In this document: positions 1 through 13,053 of the stretch, piece after piece
How the letters are laid out: each line of letters begins with the position of its first letter
Position numbering within the stretch: position 1 is the stretch's first letter
Assembly: GCA_945643635.1 (NCBI GenBank)
Contig: CALZFC010000005.1
Location: forward strand, 5,961,001 to 6,025,000
Length of the DNA: 64,000 bases
Reading direction: 5' to 3'
DNA from: Allodiplogaster sudhausi
Lineage: Eukaryota; Nematoda; Chromadorea; Rhabditida; Diplogasteridae
Made by a program: the position numbers and the translations under genes
Notes under the pieces: model-generated
Told to the model about the DNA's origin: nothing
Seen by the model: only the letters and a program-made list of their open reading frames with translations
Databases searched by the model: none

Positions 1-273
1 TCCAAGAATCCCCACATACATATACCGGAGTCAACCTAATTTCCTTTTTCTTTTGCTTCATTTTCAAGTGCCTTGAGCTGGCGGAGTTGCCATTGGAGCC
101 CAATAGTCAAACTCATTCTCAGTTTTAGCAAATCGGTTAACAAAAGCGAGGGATAGCTAACAGAACACCACTGAACATCGATACAAAATGAAAAAAGTTT
201 TTCTCATTGCCTCTCTTCCCTGCTCTTTCTCTCTCTTCCTGTCTACCACTCAATCCCCATCTCTCTCTCTCTA

Positions 274-447
274 TTTACCATGTTCTAGATGGAGATGGCT
301 GCAGAGATGCCAGCGGGAGGGGCATAAGGGTGGCTGCCGCCCCCTCTCGAGTTCTCTCTCTCTCTCCTTACCACATTCTAGATGGAGATGGCTGCAGAGA
401 TGCCAGCGGGAGGGGCATAAGGGTGGCTGCCGCCCCTCTCGAGTTCT
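274..447. repeat. Tandem duplication of the CELF terminal coding segment
   Basis: A segment of about 80 bp occurs twice in direct orientation, at about 274-358 and 366-447, with only a few differences. The inner copy is the last coding stretch of CELF and ends with the stop at 370-368. The outer copy lies downstream of the stop, separated by CT-rich sequence. A donor-like sequence (TG|GTAAGG on the minus strand) overlaps the stop, so the second copy could serve as an alternative last exon. That is inference only. Confidence 0.8.
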
Positions 448-569
448 TCAACTGTACTTTCAGTCGCTTCGAGCCTATTTGGAACCCGTTCATCCCAGCG
501 ATCGCATTCGCAGCGGACTGCGCGTTGTCGTAGCTTACGAATCCTGCAACGAAATGAAAGATGATAGAA

Positions 570-616
<47 letters not shown>

Positions 617-666
617 AAGAGAAATATAGAGAGAAAGAGAGAGAGATACAGAGAGAAAGAGAAATT

Positions 667-700
<34 letters not shown>

Positions 701-2183
701 AAGAGAGAGCGAGAGAGAGAGAGAAAGAGAAAGAAGGCAATGATGAAGAGAGTGAGAGAGAGAGAACAGAACAAAAAAAAGTCGCCAAAATGCGAGATAG
801 CCAGGATTTAACGAAAAGTTTTTTAAACAGCTAAATGAATAAGCAATCTCAAGAAAAAGCAGAGGACGAATTGGAGGGGTTAACTACTCCTATCTCTCAA
901 CTAACCAAAGCACTTGCTGAGGTTGGTGAGTTTATCAATGAAGACCTTGGCGGATAGGACCGTCCCGAAGGGAACGAAGGTATTGTACAAATCAGTGTCA
1001 GTGAAATCCTGCAAAATAGTCACGATATAAACGAGAGAATGATCCTATTTCAAATTAGCCCAGCGCTGCAGACCAAATCTTGACTTGCGACGAATTCAGG
1101 TTTCATCTACCACAGGACATTCTCTCATAAGAATAAAGAAAACCGAAGAATGTGAATTGAACCCGATGGCTTGCCTGAGGAAGATGGTAAATGAAGAGAT
1201 TGCACCCATCCGGGCCTTTCGATTGCCAATTTCCACCGCCAGGGGTTGCAGATTGAATGCTAACCGCGGGCATTAATCCCGACACTCAAATCAAAATTCA
1301 TTTATTTACATTATCAATCAATTATGTTGAAGGATCCACCAAAACCGTCGCGGATCAGCACTTCTTAGAGGTTTAGGACTCTCATGGAATCAAGCCATTT
1401 CTGATCGTCATCTCCACAGGAATCGAACCCTCTGCTCACAAATTCAAGGCCAACATACTACCAATGGGCCACGCAAAGCACGAAGGACAATCACTCAAAA
1501 AAGTGCTATTGAACTAACATGAAAGACCAGAAGGCTGAAGAACACTATCGTATGGAGAACCAGCGAATTGGTGAAGAAGAGCGGCATCCTTGGGGGAGGA
1601 GGAGTGGGGCTGCAGAAGACTCTGCTGCAGGAGGGCGGCCGCGTGCTGCTGGCTCAGCACGCTCTCAGCTACAAACAGAGATACTCTCTCTCTCATTATC
1701 TCTCTTTCTCACACACCCTTTCTCGCAGCCTCTCTTTCTCACACGCTCTCTCTCTCTCTCGCTAACTGACTGACCAGAGTGCATATTAACGGCAGCGGCT
1801 GCAACAGCCTGCTGCTGTTGCTGCAACAGTGACAGCTCGAGAAGACGCTGCTGATGCTGTTGCTGTTGAAGGAGAAGAGTCTGCTGCTGCAGAAGAGGAG
1901 AGAAGGCGGCAGCTGAAGAGAGAAAGAGAGTGAGAGATGGGGAGAGAGAGAGGGAGAGAGAGAGAGCTAAACAAGGTAGGTGCATGCGCCGGATTAAACA
2001 CCCAGCGAACCCCATTCAGAACCAAATCTTAGCAGTGTGTAGAAGTCACGGAACAAAAGTAACTAAGAACATCGAAGATCTGAGGAATAAGTTGTTGAAG
2101 CAAACTGTGAATCACTCAGTGTTAGTAGACGGGGTGAGAGAAGGGAATCGGGTTACGTGAAAGGGATCTAGGATCACGACAAC

Positions 2184-2235
<52 letters not shown>

Positions 2236-2989
2236 GAAAGGGAGGGAGAGGGGAGGGAGGGAGAGGAGAGGAGAGGAGGGAGAGGGAGGGAGAGGAGAGG
2301 AGAGGGAGGGAGAGGAGAGGGAGGGAGAGGAGAGAGAGGGAGAGAGGAGGCAGCAGCAACACGCGTGCACACGGCAATGGCACACTGCAGCCGCACCTGA
2401 GTCGAGGCCAGCCGAAGAGGAGCCGGGCTGAGTGGAAGAGGAGCCGAGACAGCAACCAGATGAGGACACCGATGAGGGCACAGACGACGACGACTGCTGA
2501 CTCTCAGTCAACCGACCCAGGCCAGTCAGGACTGCACACTCTTCTCTCTTTTGGGCCATAGCAAGGGAGAGGCAGAGAGAGACTGAGAGAGACAGAGACA
2601 GAGAGAGAGAGAGAGAGAGAAGGAGAGAAGGAAAGAAAAGAAGAGAGAGAGAGAGATAAAGAGATAAAGGGAGTGGCAGAGAAAGCCTACAGGAAATATA
2701 GCGCAAATAATGTACCCTTTTGAAAATAACTAGGCATTATTAAATGGATATGATTAAATGAGCAGCCACTGGAGAATAAAGAAAGAGTGCAGGGTTTGTC
2801 TTCAACTTAAATAAAAGATTCGAGGAAAGAGAACGAACCGTTCCCCAGCAGGCTGAGCATGTTGTGTTGCTGATTCAGTTGTGGATTCTGCTGCAGAAGC
2901 GCGGACTGAATGACTGCCAGAAGATTATTCATTCCCGGCTGGCTCGTCCCTGTCGTCATCTCAAGACTTCCATTCAATCACTGCTCATA

Positions 2990-3054
<65 letters not shown>

Positions 3055-5232
3055 GTCCCGTTCTATCGCACTCTCGCCCTCTTTCTTTCGCTCACTCTCT
3101 CTCTCCTTCTCTCTCTCTCTCTCTCTCTCTCTCTTTACTTGTGTGGTTGAGAGAGCAGGAGAAGTAGAATGGCTGGATGTGCTTCCACTAGCTGGTTTCT
3201 TGTGCTCCTTATCCCTTTGAGTATCAGCGAACTTCACCACAATCTGACTGTTGCAGCCCTGCAAGCGAATTCCCATTTCAATTGCAATATCAACAACAAA
3301 ATGGCTCATCCCTATGAGTACATTTTATATAAGAGGAATATCACCTATTCTCAGCATACGGACGACCTTTAAAGTTCACTTCTCTCATGAACAGACTTGG
3401 AGAGAGCTCTCTTCCGCGAACAGACTTTGAGATAGTTGCTCTCAGGACATTTTAAATTGTAATTCTTTTCGTGCATATTCTCAACGTCGTGGATAGCAAC
3501 GCTGCACTGAGGACGTAACAGAAGAAAGAAGAACAGTTGTGATTGACTGGCTGGATTAGATGGGACAAACACAGAACCGCAACCGATTCGATGACTTTCT
3601 CCACTGAAGACTAGACAAGACCAGAGACAGACCTCCATGGTTTGGCTGTGGTGCATGTGCTTGATTGCAGACTGAGCTGTAGCACGGCTCGAGAACGTAA
3701 CGAAAGCACATCCTGGAAGGAACACGGAGAGTTCCACGCAAAGCAGAGACGCAGAGAAAGGGAGAAACAGAGAAACAGAGTGGCCTGAGAAGACCGACAA
3801 CATCAGAGTGCAATGTACAACACGCTATTCAATCTAACTTATCAGTGGACTAGGCCTAGGCAATCCCCTCAAACTTTCCTCAACCTACCCTTTATATGAT
3901 CTTGTGCATCAAAATCTCATAGGCAGCAAGTCTTAAAGAGGGCCACGAAGCAATTTTAAAAATTTGAAGCATATTCTGAAGAAATATATGGAAACCCCAA
4001 TAATGGAGATCGAAAAAAATAATATTGGGGGAAAAAGCCACAATTTTTAAACCTTGAAATGAGACAAAGCTACTAAAAATCGAATATCTTCAATTAAAAC
4101 AGCTTTACGACAGACATCAAAACAGAGCCACGGCGTTAGTTTGGCTTCTTATTACAGCGAGAGAGATCAGATCACAAAAAAAGGCAAAGGCGGAGAGAAC
4201 AGACATGAAAATGAGATAAAGAGAAACAGAGCAGTGACAGACAGTGAAAGGAATTGCTGGACAGAAAGGAGAAAGTAGAAATGCCTGTAGCTGACCTTTG
4301 CTGCGGCCCTCTGCATCTCGAAGAACACTGCAGTCCTCGATGTTACCGAAGCTAGCGAAGAGGGCTTTCACGTCTTCCTCGTTCAGTTTCTTACTGATCA
4401 TCCCCACGAACAGCTTCCTTTCTGTCACAAAAAGTACTATTTGTGACGAGTCCTGTCCAGAATTATTCTATAAAATGTCAAATAGCTTATAAAGCAACTC
4501 AAAAAAAAAGAATAATGATAAACCATTTCTGTTCTCGCTGTCAGCCGGCTTCATCTGAATGGGATGGTGCATGTCAATGAGAGTTTTGACGTTGTGGAGA
4601 TCACTCTGAGCAGCGATGGCATCCTTCCGGTGGTAAAAAGTCACAAAGCAACATCCTGCAAGCATTATCTCATCTCATTTGGCAATTCGCATTCTTCACT
4701 CGCACCTTTGCTAGCTTGGCTCTGCTTATCTCGCAGGATGTTCAGTTGGTAGACGGGGCCGTACGCCTCGAACAGCTCGCGGCATGGCAATTCGTTCCAT
4801 GCTCGAGGGATCTTCAATTACAGTTCTAATATAAAGCATAAACCTTAAACTTTCATGAATGGATCACAAGCAAATAAAATTCAACGCAGTTTCACGATAG
4901 TAATAGCATACCTCAAAGGCTCTGTTAACAGCCGTAGTTATTTTTCATCACATATGTTCTCTTCAAACAAATGCCAAACTATTCCCATCAAACAGCTAGC
5001 AGTAGCTGACAACTTTCATCAATCTATCATAATTTAATATTTGCCCGAGGCAATTCGCAGGAAGCAATGGAGGATATCCTGCCATAGGAAAGTTCTCATT
5101 CTACAATCTCCGCAATGGGAAAATTCCATTATGTTCCACAGGAGAAGAAGTAAAAGGAGAGCAACAAGAGGTTAATGCAATGAAAAGAAGACGACAGAAC
5201 ACATGAGAGAGGAAACGACAGAGAAAGAGGAC

Positions 5233-5277
<45 letters not shown>

Positions 5278-5953
5278 GACGAAGAGAGAGAAAAGTTGAG
5301 ATGTAGACCGAGCAATGCAGCTATGTGTATATAAGGATCGTAATTCTTCTCGATGCATTAGACTTACTGCAGCCAATCATATCTTGAACCAGCTTTGCGT
5401 GATAAATAGCCACTAACGATGGCAGTAACGAAATTTGAATATCCCAGAAAATACTAAACTTATCTTCCCACCATCTCACTCACTCTCTCTCTACCCCTCT
5501 GCATCTCTCTTCTCGTTCTTTCTCTCTCCGGTGACTCCAACTCTTCTTCTCATTCATAGGCCATCCTACTGAACATGACCTAATCAAGGCCTTACAGGAC
5601 AACATTCTGTCGACCACCTAAAATATTTCATACGAAATAGTTCTCCTTCCCTTCACCATCCGCCCTTATCACCAAACAAAGGAAGTAGAAGACAGTCAAT
5701 TAAATAAATAATTTATTAGAGTAAAACATGTCAATATTAGGAGAAGAAGGGTTGGAGGACCGTTGCATCATCAGAGAGGATACTGTATTTACGAAGAAAA
5801 AAAGGAGAAAGATTGAACAAGCACCTGTCCGACGAACATCTTGATAGTGTCAGCATCGGGAGTGGAAGGAGTTCCCCCACAACCGGCAGTTGTCCCATCT
5901 TCCTTCATTTCTCTCTGTCGCTCGACGTTCTCCTCTTTACTGAAAACATTCAT
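368..5953 (-). CDS. CELF: CELF/Bruno-like RNA-binding protein, three RRMs
   Basis: This RNA-binding protein of the CELF (CUG-BP/ETR-3-like) family regulates alternative splicing, translation and decay of GU-rich mRNAs. Reading the minus strand: the N-terminus and start of RRM1 lie at about 5953-5824 (DTIKMFVGQ). The rest of RRM1 is at about 4815-4700 ([17 protein letters not shown]) and 4660-4560 ([26 protein letters not shown]). RRM2 is at about 4428-4295 ([20 protein letters not shown]), 3700-3610 and 3258-3170 ([15 protein letters not shown]). A Gln/Ala-rich linker spans about 2960-1520. RRM3 is at about 1259-1175 ([14 protein letters not shown]), 1008-906 and 543-368 ([15 protein letters not shown]). 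The three RRMs and the divergent linker between RRM2 and RRM3 are the family layout. RRM2 resembles the CELF1/2 subgroup. The ATG at 5953-5951 follows an in-frame stop, but an acceptor-like site lies just inside it, so the first exon may be incomplete. The intron after LPQ uses a GC donor. Confidence 0.93.
560..765. repeat. (GA)n-rich array in a CELF intron
   Basis: The plus strand is an imperfect GA array with AAAG and ATAG interruptions, between the last two CELF exons. In the sense orientation of CELF it is a CT-rich tract. The long open frames here are low-complexity artefacts. Confidence 0.9.
2185..2350. repeat. (GA)n / GAGGGA-type array in a CELF intron
   Basis: A pure GA run is followed by degenerate GAGGGAGAGGA units. 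A second GA-rich block lies at about 2570-2665. Both fall in the linker part of CELF and are pyrimidine-rich on its sense strand. Confidence 0.85.
2990..3051. repeat. (TA)n microsatellite
   Basis: About 60 bp of uninterrupted TA dinucleotide inside a CELF intron, followed by a CT array at about 3090-3135. Confidence 0.95.
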
Positions 5954-6143
5954 TTATCATTTGGATCCATCCTTCAGGCCTTGGTTGGGGGGACCAGGCA
6001 TGAGAAAGCAATGATTACGTCGCCAAGAAGCATGATCACATAAAAGAAAACTGAAAAGGCATGCACTTCCCGCGAGAACACTGCCAAACCATCAGAATAT
6101 AGTAGCATGATCAGCGAGAAGAATTGGCAGTGACAGTGAGAGA

Positions 6144-6218
<75 letters not shown>

Positions 6219-8527
6219 GATGGCTATGTGAAAAGGAGAAAATGAAGAATAGAAATGCTTAGCAAGTGCTCTGCTCAACAGCGCCTATCAATGCGATCGA
6301 TCCCGTCTGCAAGTTAGGCCGTTATCTGATGCAGCACAGATGCCGATACCGACAAGGCCCCCATCTCATCTCTCTCTCTCTCACTCTCTCTTTCTCTCTC
6401 TCTCTCACCTTCGTTTCTTCCTCTCTTCTCTTTTGTCCACCTCCCTATCTCCTTTCATTTTCATTCACTCCCAACTCCTTCCAAAGCAGCAATGATAAGG
6501 AATGGTGTCAATCATTCTCTTCTTCCCAATCGGATGCTTGGTCTTCCTGAGAAATCAGGGACCATGCATGGGATTAACTATTCACACCAAATCAGGCGAG
6601 TATTAATACCCAGACATGCAACCAAATAGCAGATGATTACTACTGCGCAAAATATACAACAAGAAGTGCTAAACATGGGAAATTGATTGGCGCTTGTAAT
6701 ATCACGACCTCTTTTCATCCTAAAATCAAAATGATCCTGAGACTATGTAGAACTGCGCTTCTTTCAATCATTCTCGTCCAATAAGCCCATCTACTCATTC
6801 TGCATTGCATAAGGGGACTCTCGCACGCATAAGTCAATCGGCTGTCAATAAATAACCAGGGGGAAACTTTTCTAGATGAAAGTTAGAGTTGGTCTTAGAA
6901 GAATAATGAAGAGGTAAATGGCCCCTTCTGGTATCTCTGCTCCACTCACAATCAGTGCAGACCCATCATTCCGGCTCAATGGCAGAATCAAACAATTCGT
7001 GGGCAACACTGAAATCCGCATGCAAACTGAACCCTGGCAGTAGAGAATGCTTCCCCCCACAGACGGCGATTGCTCTCATTTAGAGAGTGCCTGGCACATG
7101 TGGAATACAAGGTAACGAGGACATCGAGATGGAATGAATGATGGAGAGAGGGAGTGAGAGAGAGGGAGTGAGAGAGAGGGGGTGAGAGAGAGGGAGTGAG
7201 AGAGAGGGAGTGAGAGAGAGGGAGTGAGAGAGAGGGAGTGAGATAGAGGGAATGAGAGAGAGAGAGAGAGAGAGAGTTAATGGAAGAAAGCTAAAGGAGA
7301 GGAAAGCAGATTGAATCGTGAGAAGAGAAAGTCATTTCCAGAGTCTTGGCACTACAATTCTTAGGCTGCACGGATAGAGCCAGAAGCACGAAGAAAGAAA
7401 TAAATATGAAATCTATTTGCTACTCTTGATCACATCGCATGAACGAGTTATCGCGAGTGACCGAAGCGTGATGTAATATTAGAGCCATACAAAATTTAAT
7501 ATAAAAAAAGAATATGATTATTAAACATAACTGCAATTAAGTTTTCAAAAAAAAAAAGGAAAAAAGTACAAACCGGCAAAAAAATTACTAGAAAATGAAT
7601 AAGCATATGAACAGTAACTATTGGCACAAAGAAAAATTGTACTTCGGCCACCGATTTAGTTAGGAATTGAGCACGGAAATGGTGAAAGAGAGAAATAGGA
7701 AGACAGGCATGATGAGTCTATACCGAGAAAGTGGGGCGGATGAGTCCAGGAAGTGAGAAGGAAAGCAGAGAAGTGAAGAAAGATGAGATAGAAAGAGAAT
7801 AGAGAGTCGACAAGTTGGAAAGACATCAGGAAAGTGAAGGGAGCGAGACACACAGAGAGAGAGAGAGACATAGAGAGAGGAAAGAGTTAAAATGAGAGGG
7901 AGAGACAGGGACAGCCCAACAGATAAAGCGCCGCCAAGTAGGTTTAGCTGCCACAGGGAATGCATGCGTACTTCAGTCGTTGCGAGTGGCCTTTCCAGAG
8001 CCACTGACTGGAATTCCTCACAGCTTGGGAACTCGGGGATGGGTTCACACATAACTTCCAAACAATCGAGAGGCATAACCAAGATCATGCTGCAACATCA
8101 TTCGCAAACCACGAAGGTTTTTGAAGCTATATTTAGGTCTATTCATCACAATCACTGAGAACGATATAAAAGGAGCACGAAATAAAAACGTTAAAAAGGC
8201 AATTTATCAGGAGGACGAAATGAACTGAAGAACTGGTCTAGAGCGAGAGGGGAAAGGAGTGAGACCAAATGAGCAGCTAAAGGAAGCCAGCCCTTCACAC
8301 ATCTCGACCATTTGACTACCATCCAATCACCCACTAAAGCGTACGCGCCAATACATGTGCTTCCATCGATTGATCGAAACCAAGAGAGAATAGAAAGATG
8401 TACGAAAAAGGAGAGAGGTAGGGAGAGAGAAAAGAGAGAAGAGGGAGAGAGAGAGAAAGAGAGAAAGAAGTCGAGTGAAGGATGGCGTAATGGTGGAGAG
8501 AAAGGCGGAGAGGCAAGAGGCGTGGAC

Positions 8528-8571
<44 letters not shown>

Positions 8572-9905
8572 AATGGGCAATGCAGACCATTAGCCCTACA
8601 TCCCACTTTTTCATATTGCCAAAAAGATGCAGTAATTTCATATAAACAAATAGTTCGAATGAATGAAATATAAATCATACGACATTTAACAGAAACACTA
8701 AAAAAAACTACAGGACAATACTGATAATCTAACAGTTCATGTATACCTCATAAAAGCACAAGAGGGATGAACGACAGGGAAAGGAAAGAACGCATGGTTG
8801 ATCGGGGAATCTCATTCATGCCTGTAATTGAATGAAAGTGAACTAGACTTTGAGGGAGAGAAGACTTTCCATAAAGAAGAAAAGAACGAGAAGAGAGGGG
8901 CAGAGGAGGGGCAGACGCGACTTCTGCTTCAGCCTGCTGCATAAGACACAGCTGTCGCTTCTCTTGCTTCCTCCCTCTTACTCGGGGTTTACAACAGAAA
9001 GGCAACAGCAGGCGATACAATCAGCTAAACTCCTCCAATTGAGACGGCTAAAAACGGCTAATACATCAATGCATTGGTCATCTAAATCCAACTTTGAAAG
9101 AATTCTTTGCCAGATGGTAGACCCAATCAACCTCAGAAAAGAACACGAAAGCTTACAGCATAAGTTGAAATCACAGGAAAATGCAATAAAAAAACATACA
9201 CCGCTTCAGACACATCTGCCGTTGAAGATCCTGTTGAAGCATGTTGTTGAACAGGAAGATGCATGGAAAACGAAGTCGAATATCGCGCTCACTGCTTAAA
9301 AAGACATAAAAATTACGCGTGGGCCGTGAGATGAAAAGAATAATGACAAGAACCTCTAGACCAGAATGCGTGAGAACACACCACATTGCTCAGGATGAGA
9401 CGCGCATATAAGAAGACTAAAAAGAACTGGAGCAGGCCTCTTGAACATATGCTTCAACTAGCCACCAATTCCTTTGTGGAGCAGGTTAATACATTCATCC
9501 TTTTCAAGGACCTCAAATACCTTGAATCATAAACAGGCTCTAAATACACCTCCATCCTTCAATCAGGTTTATAAACATAATTTTTAGCAATTCAAACAAC
9601 ATTAGCAAAGCACCGCTCTTGTTCCATGAAAGGATTGTATCGACAATAAGTTGAAAAGAGCGATGGTATCTTAAAACATGGAAAAGTGTTGTTTATAGTG
9701 TCATTGTGTGACATAAAAAAAGCAGAACGTGTTTTCCAATATTTTTATTTCGATGAGACTAAACAATATTTTGACAATGACTTTTACTTTTTGGCAATTA
9801 CTTTTACTGAACAGCATCCTACTTTCGCCCTTGCCCACCCATATGCTCCGCAATGTTATGACCTTTCAATCTACTTACGATAATTCGCGGTAGATCATAA
9901 TTATT
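5954..9905. other. About 4 kb with no identified gene
   Basis: I recognise no protein family here on either strand. It holds GA arrays at about 6140-6219 and 8530-8570, a 14-bp minisatellite of GAGAGAGAGGGAGT units at about 7140-7275, and CT tracts at 6365-6410. Short minus-strand frames at about 8088-7940 and 9290-9190 are not low complexity. They could be upstream CELF exons or another gene, but no splice model convinced me. Confidence 0.6.
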
Positions 9906-9971
9906 CGTTAGAATTTGTGATATTTAAAACGCTATGTTAATTTAGCGTTTTAAATGTCACAAATTCTAACG
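9906..9971. repeat. 66-bp near-perfect palindrome beside element A
   Basis: The sequence CGTTAGAATTTGTGA... is repeated as its reverse complement ...TCACAAATTCTAACG around an AT-rich centre. The inner arms contain AAAACGCTA/TAGCGTTTT. It ends 20 bp before the left terminus of element A, whose subterminal repeats share the AACGCT core. It could be a small hairpin element or a relic of a related one. Confidence 0.85.
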
Positions 9972-10259
9972 CAAGAGAAAACTGTTCCACACACACAAGA
10001 AAATAAAGCGTTGAGAACGCGTTTTGGCCATATCGTTGGGGTTGAAAGCGTTGAGAATGACGCTTTTAGAGGCGCCTCGGCCGACTTTTTGGAAAGCGTA
10101 GACCCCCCAACGCTTTTCAGGTTTGCAAAGCGTTGATCGCAACGATTTTCAGCTTTGCAAAGCGTTGATCGCAACGCTTTTCATTGCAAAGCGTTGCGGA
10201 GTACGCTTCCCAAAATTATCTGCGATCGGCTTCTCTCTTCATTACCACTATCATTCGCA

Positions 10260-10297
<38 letters not shown>

Positions 10298-10659
10298 ACT
10301 GTCTCTCTCACTCTCTTTCACTTTCTCTTCACTGTCTCTCTCGTTCTCTCTCTCTCTCTGTCTCTCTCTTCACTGTCTCTCTTATTTAACAGGTTGTTAA
10401 CTCTTCCACTTTGTCTAACATTCGTCGTGTTAATGATTTGGAAAAGAAAAAAACATTTAGTCACATTAATGGAGATTGAAAGCTTTTGGGTTTTGGAAAG
10501 CGTTAGAAATACTCTGCGGCCGGAAAATTGTTTTCTGATAAGTATTGAAATCATATGACACACTAAATATGTATTTAATTTCGTGATATTTTTTGGTCTC
10601 CAACTCTTTTAGTTTTGTTTATATTGTTAATTTGACGTAGCTGAATAAGCTACTTTTCA

Positions 10660-12145
10660 GGACTCTTTGTGTGCGTCGCGTGGTGTGTGTCTGAGTGTCG
10701 CGAGCCGCGCGTTGCGCGGCCCGCAACTGCGTTTCTTGTGAAGGTAAGACATAAACTAATTTTGTTCCTGTTGTTTTTACCTTTCTGGTTCCGTTAGCGT
10801 AGGCAGGTTTTTGTGCCATTAGATGAGAAAGCAACTCGTAAACGGTATTAGTAATTTAGTGAGACCCGGCTCGGTAGCAGAGCTTGCTGGTGACTGTCAT
10901 TTAAAAGGTTTGGCAGCGCAATCTTTTTTCCTAAAATGCTAAAGTTAGTCCTATATATTAAACGCAGTATATTCAAGTTTTATATTTAAGTCCTGCTACT
11001 GTATAATCCTCTTAAAATCTAATGTGTTCACGTCGTTTTTACAACTTTCTAAGGGCAATGAGTGATCATGAACATCATTTTAAGTTTCGAGGTTCGCTTA
11101 GCGAGGAGTCGCGGGCTACGTGCTCCACGCACGAACTTGTGGTAAGCTTGTTAGTTCAGCTCATTACTTTGTAATAAACCAATTCCTGTCACAAATAATT
11201 GCTTTATTGCTTTCATGTTTAACGTACCGTAGCGAGTTAAATGTTGAGCTACTTTTCTGTTCCGTTCATGGTGCCCGTGTCTTAACATTTATTAAGGCAT
11301 ATTCCTTAACTTCATTTACCCGTTCATCGATTTTCTTACAGTCTACTGGTGTGGTGCGGAGCGGAGGAGGTACCTTGCGTCTTTAGCAGCGAATTCAAGG
11401 TGTGTTGGTGCTACTTAATGAGGTTTTTAAATCTTAAAATAATGTTTTTGCTAATAGTGTTTGCTCTATTCTTAAGGAACTAAGAGTCATTGATGTCATA
11501 TTAAGGGTGCTCGTTCTTTTCTCGAGGCTAGGACAGATTACTGCGCGCACGAAGAGCTCATAAGGTTGTTGTTTCGAATCAATATTTTATTTAGCACATT
11601 CGTGCACTATAATTGGTTATATGCTTGAAGTACTGTAGAGAACAAAATCACGAGCAACTTTTATGCTTTCCCTTTATCAAAGTGCATTTCTTAGAACTCA
11701 ATTAATCGTTCACCAATTTTCTCGTAGATAGCAGCGTGAGAGAGTGGAGCTGAGGAGGTGTCGTGGTTCAACATCTGCTACTTTTAAGGTGAGGATTGTC
11801 GTAATTACTATCAAGTTTTAGCATATGGTTGTTACCCAATTTGTATGGATATAAGCGTTATTGACATCATTTTAATCCTTGCCACTCATTTAACAGATTT
11901 TTTTTTGTAGATAACGGTGTGAGAGTGCGGCGGAAGATTTGCCGTGCTTAGGAAGCGGCGAGCTGTAAGGTTTGGATGGTCTTAATTATTGTGATATTAA
12001 AATCTTATTTTCGTGTTTTTGTGTATGCATTTACTTCAGTTTCTGTTACTAAGAGTTATTGACATCATCTTAAGGTAGCTAATACCTTTGGTGAGGATCG
12101 AGCGAGGCAACGACACCTGTTTCCCGCCCGAGCTTCTTCTAAGGT
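10660..12145 (+). repeat. Degenerate tandem array of GC-rich exon-like units
   Basis: About eight GC-rich blocks of 45-80 bp recur in an AT-rich background at roughly 10660, 10845, 11090, 11340, 11515, 11727, 11911 and 12085. Several start after a polypyrimidine-AG or GTAG and end in AAG followed by GTTGTTG, GTGAGG or GTTTGG, like exon ends with donors. At least two sub-families are visible: units at 11090, 11515 and 12085 begin GAGG and three others share a GAG-rich core. No open frame can be followed through them. They look like decayed copies of a duplicated exon-intron module. Confidence 0.5.
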
Positions 12146-12284
12146 TGTTGCTTCGAATATACTGTAATTTGTTTAATCTTTCACTTACCGTAGCAGATGA
12201 TATTCTTGTGTTATGCTTTTCCTTCATGATGCCTAATACTTTCAAATTTATTAAAGTGTCTGTCGTTCTCTGTGCCTGTCTCTG

Positions 12285-12316
<32 letters not shown>

Positions 12317-12658
12317 TCTCTCCCTCTCCGCAGTGAGCAAGACAATGAGTGCATGTATAATCGCAAAGTATTTCGCTCATTAGCACACATTCAGCAACTA
12401 TTACTATGCAAATTACCGTTCTCACGCATCTCAAACAACTTACAATTAACAGGCTGTGAATGAAGGCGAAACACAAATCTTCCACTTTGTTTTACATTTG
12501 TAGTGTTAATTATTCGAAAAAACATTTAGTATCATTAATAGACATGGACAGAGGGAGAAGAAAAGAGATGAGAGAGAAAGAGAGGCGAGAGAACGAAAGA
12601 GAGATGAGAGAGAGAAAGAAAGATGAGAGAGAGAGAAGAACATCTGTGCACAAATGAC

Positions 12659-12895
12659 CTGGGGGGGCCCTATCACTAGGTTATCCAATGCCGGAAGGTT
12701 CTTGGGTGGGTTGGTGGCCTGGTGGTTAACGTGGGAAAATTGCGCGCGGGGGGTGGTGGTTCGGGTTCGGTCAGGAGCAAAATGTCTTTCTCTCTCTCTC
12801 TCTCTGTCTACCTCTAGGTTCAAGCGACGACAACGACTCCCTACATCGCAACGGATAACAGGTTAGCTAATTAATCGACTTTTGCGAACTTTATT
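12659..12895 (+). mobile_element. tRNA-derived SINE, copy 1, nested in element A
   Basis: This segment is clearly similar to 46805-47060. Shared order: CCCTATCACTAGGTTATCCA, a tRNA-like part with an A-box-like TGGCCTGGTGGTTA and a B-box-like GGTTCGGGTTCGG, a CT microsatellite, GTCTAC, a short GC-rich part, then AGGTTAGCTAA and an AT-rich tail. tRNA-type internal promoter boxes and dispersed copies indicate a SINE. The CT run inside the body shows that this repeat spreads CT arrays. Confidence 0.7.
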
Positions 12896-13022
12896 TTAGT
12901 TTTATTCTATTTAACTGTTGTTTTGGTCACAGAAGGGCCGAAAACAGTTAAATATGCTGTTCGCAAAAGTGAGATAATTAGCAAAACCTGATCCGGAGGA
13001 TGGTGGAGGCAGAGACGATAGA

Positions 13023-13053
<31 letters not shown>

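Noticed and set aside
378..811. Long Ser/Leu or Glu/Arg open frames over GA/CT arrays (also near 14000, 23000, 38700-39200, 46100-46850, 63000-63800)
   Set aside because: They are translations of dinucleotide arrays, which are open in several frames. They have no normal composition and overlap introns of recognised genes.
10120..10200. CRISPR-like short repeats in element A
   Set aside because: The repeated TTGCAAAGCGTTGATCGCAACG units are tandem, lack unique spacers and lie in a eukaryotic transposon end.
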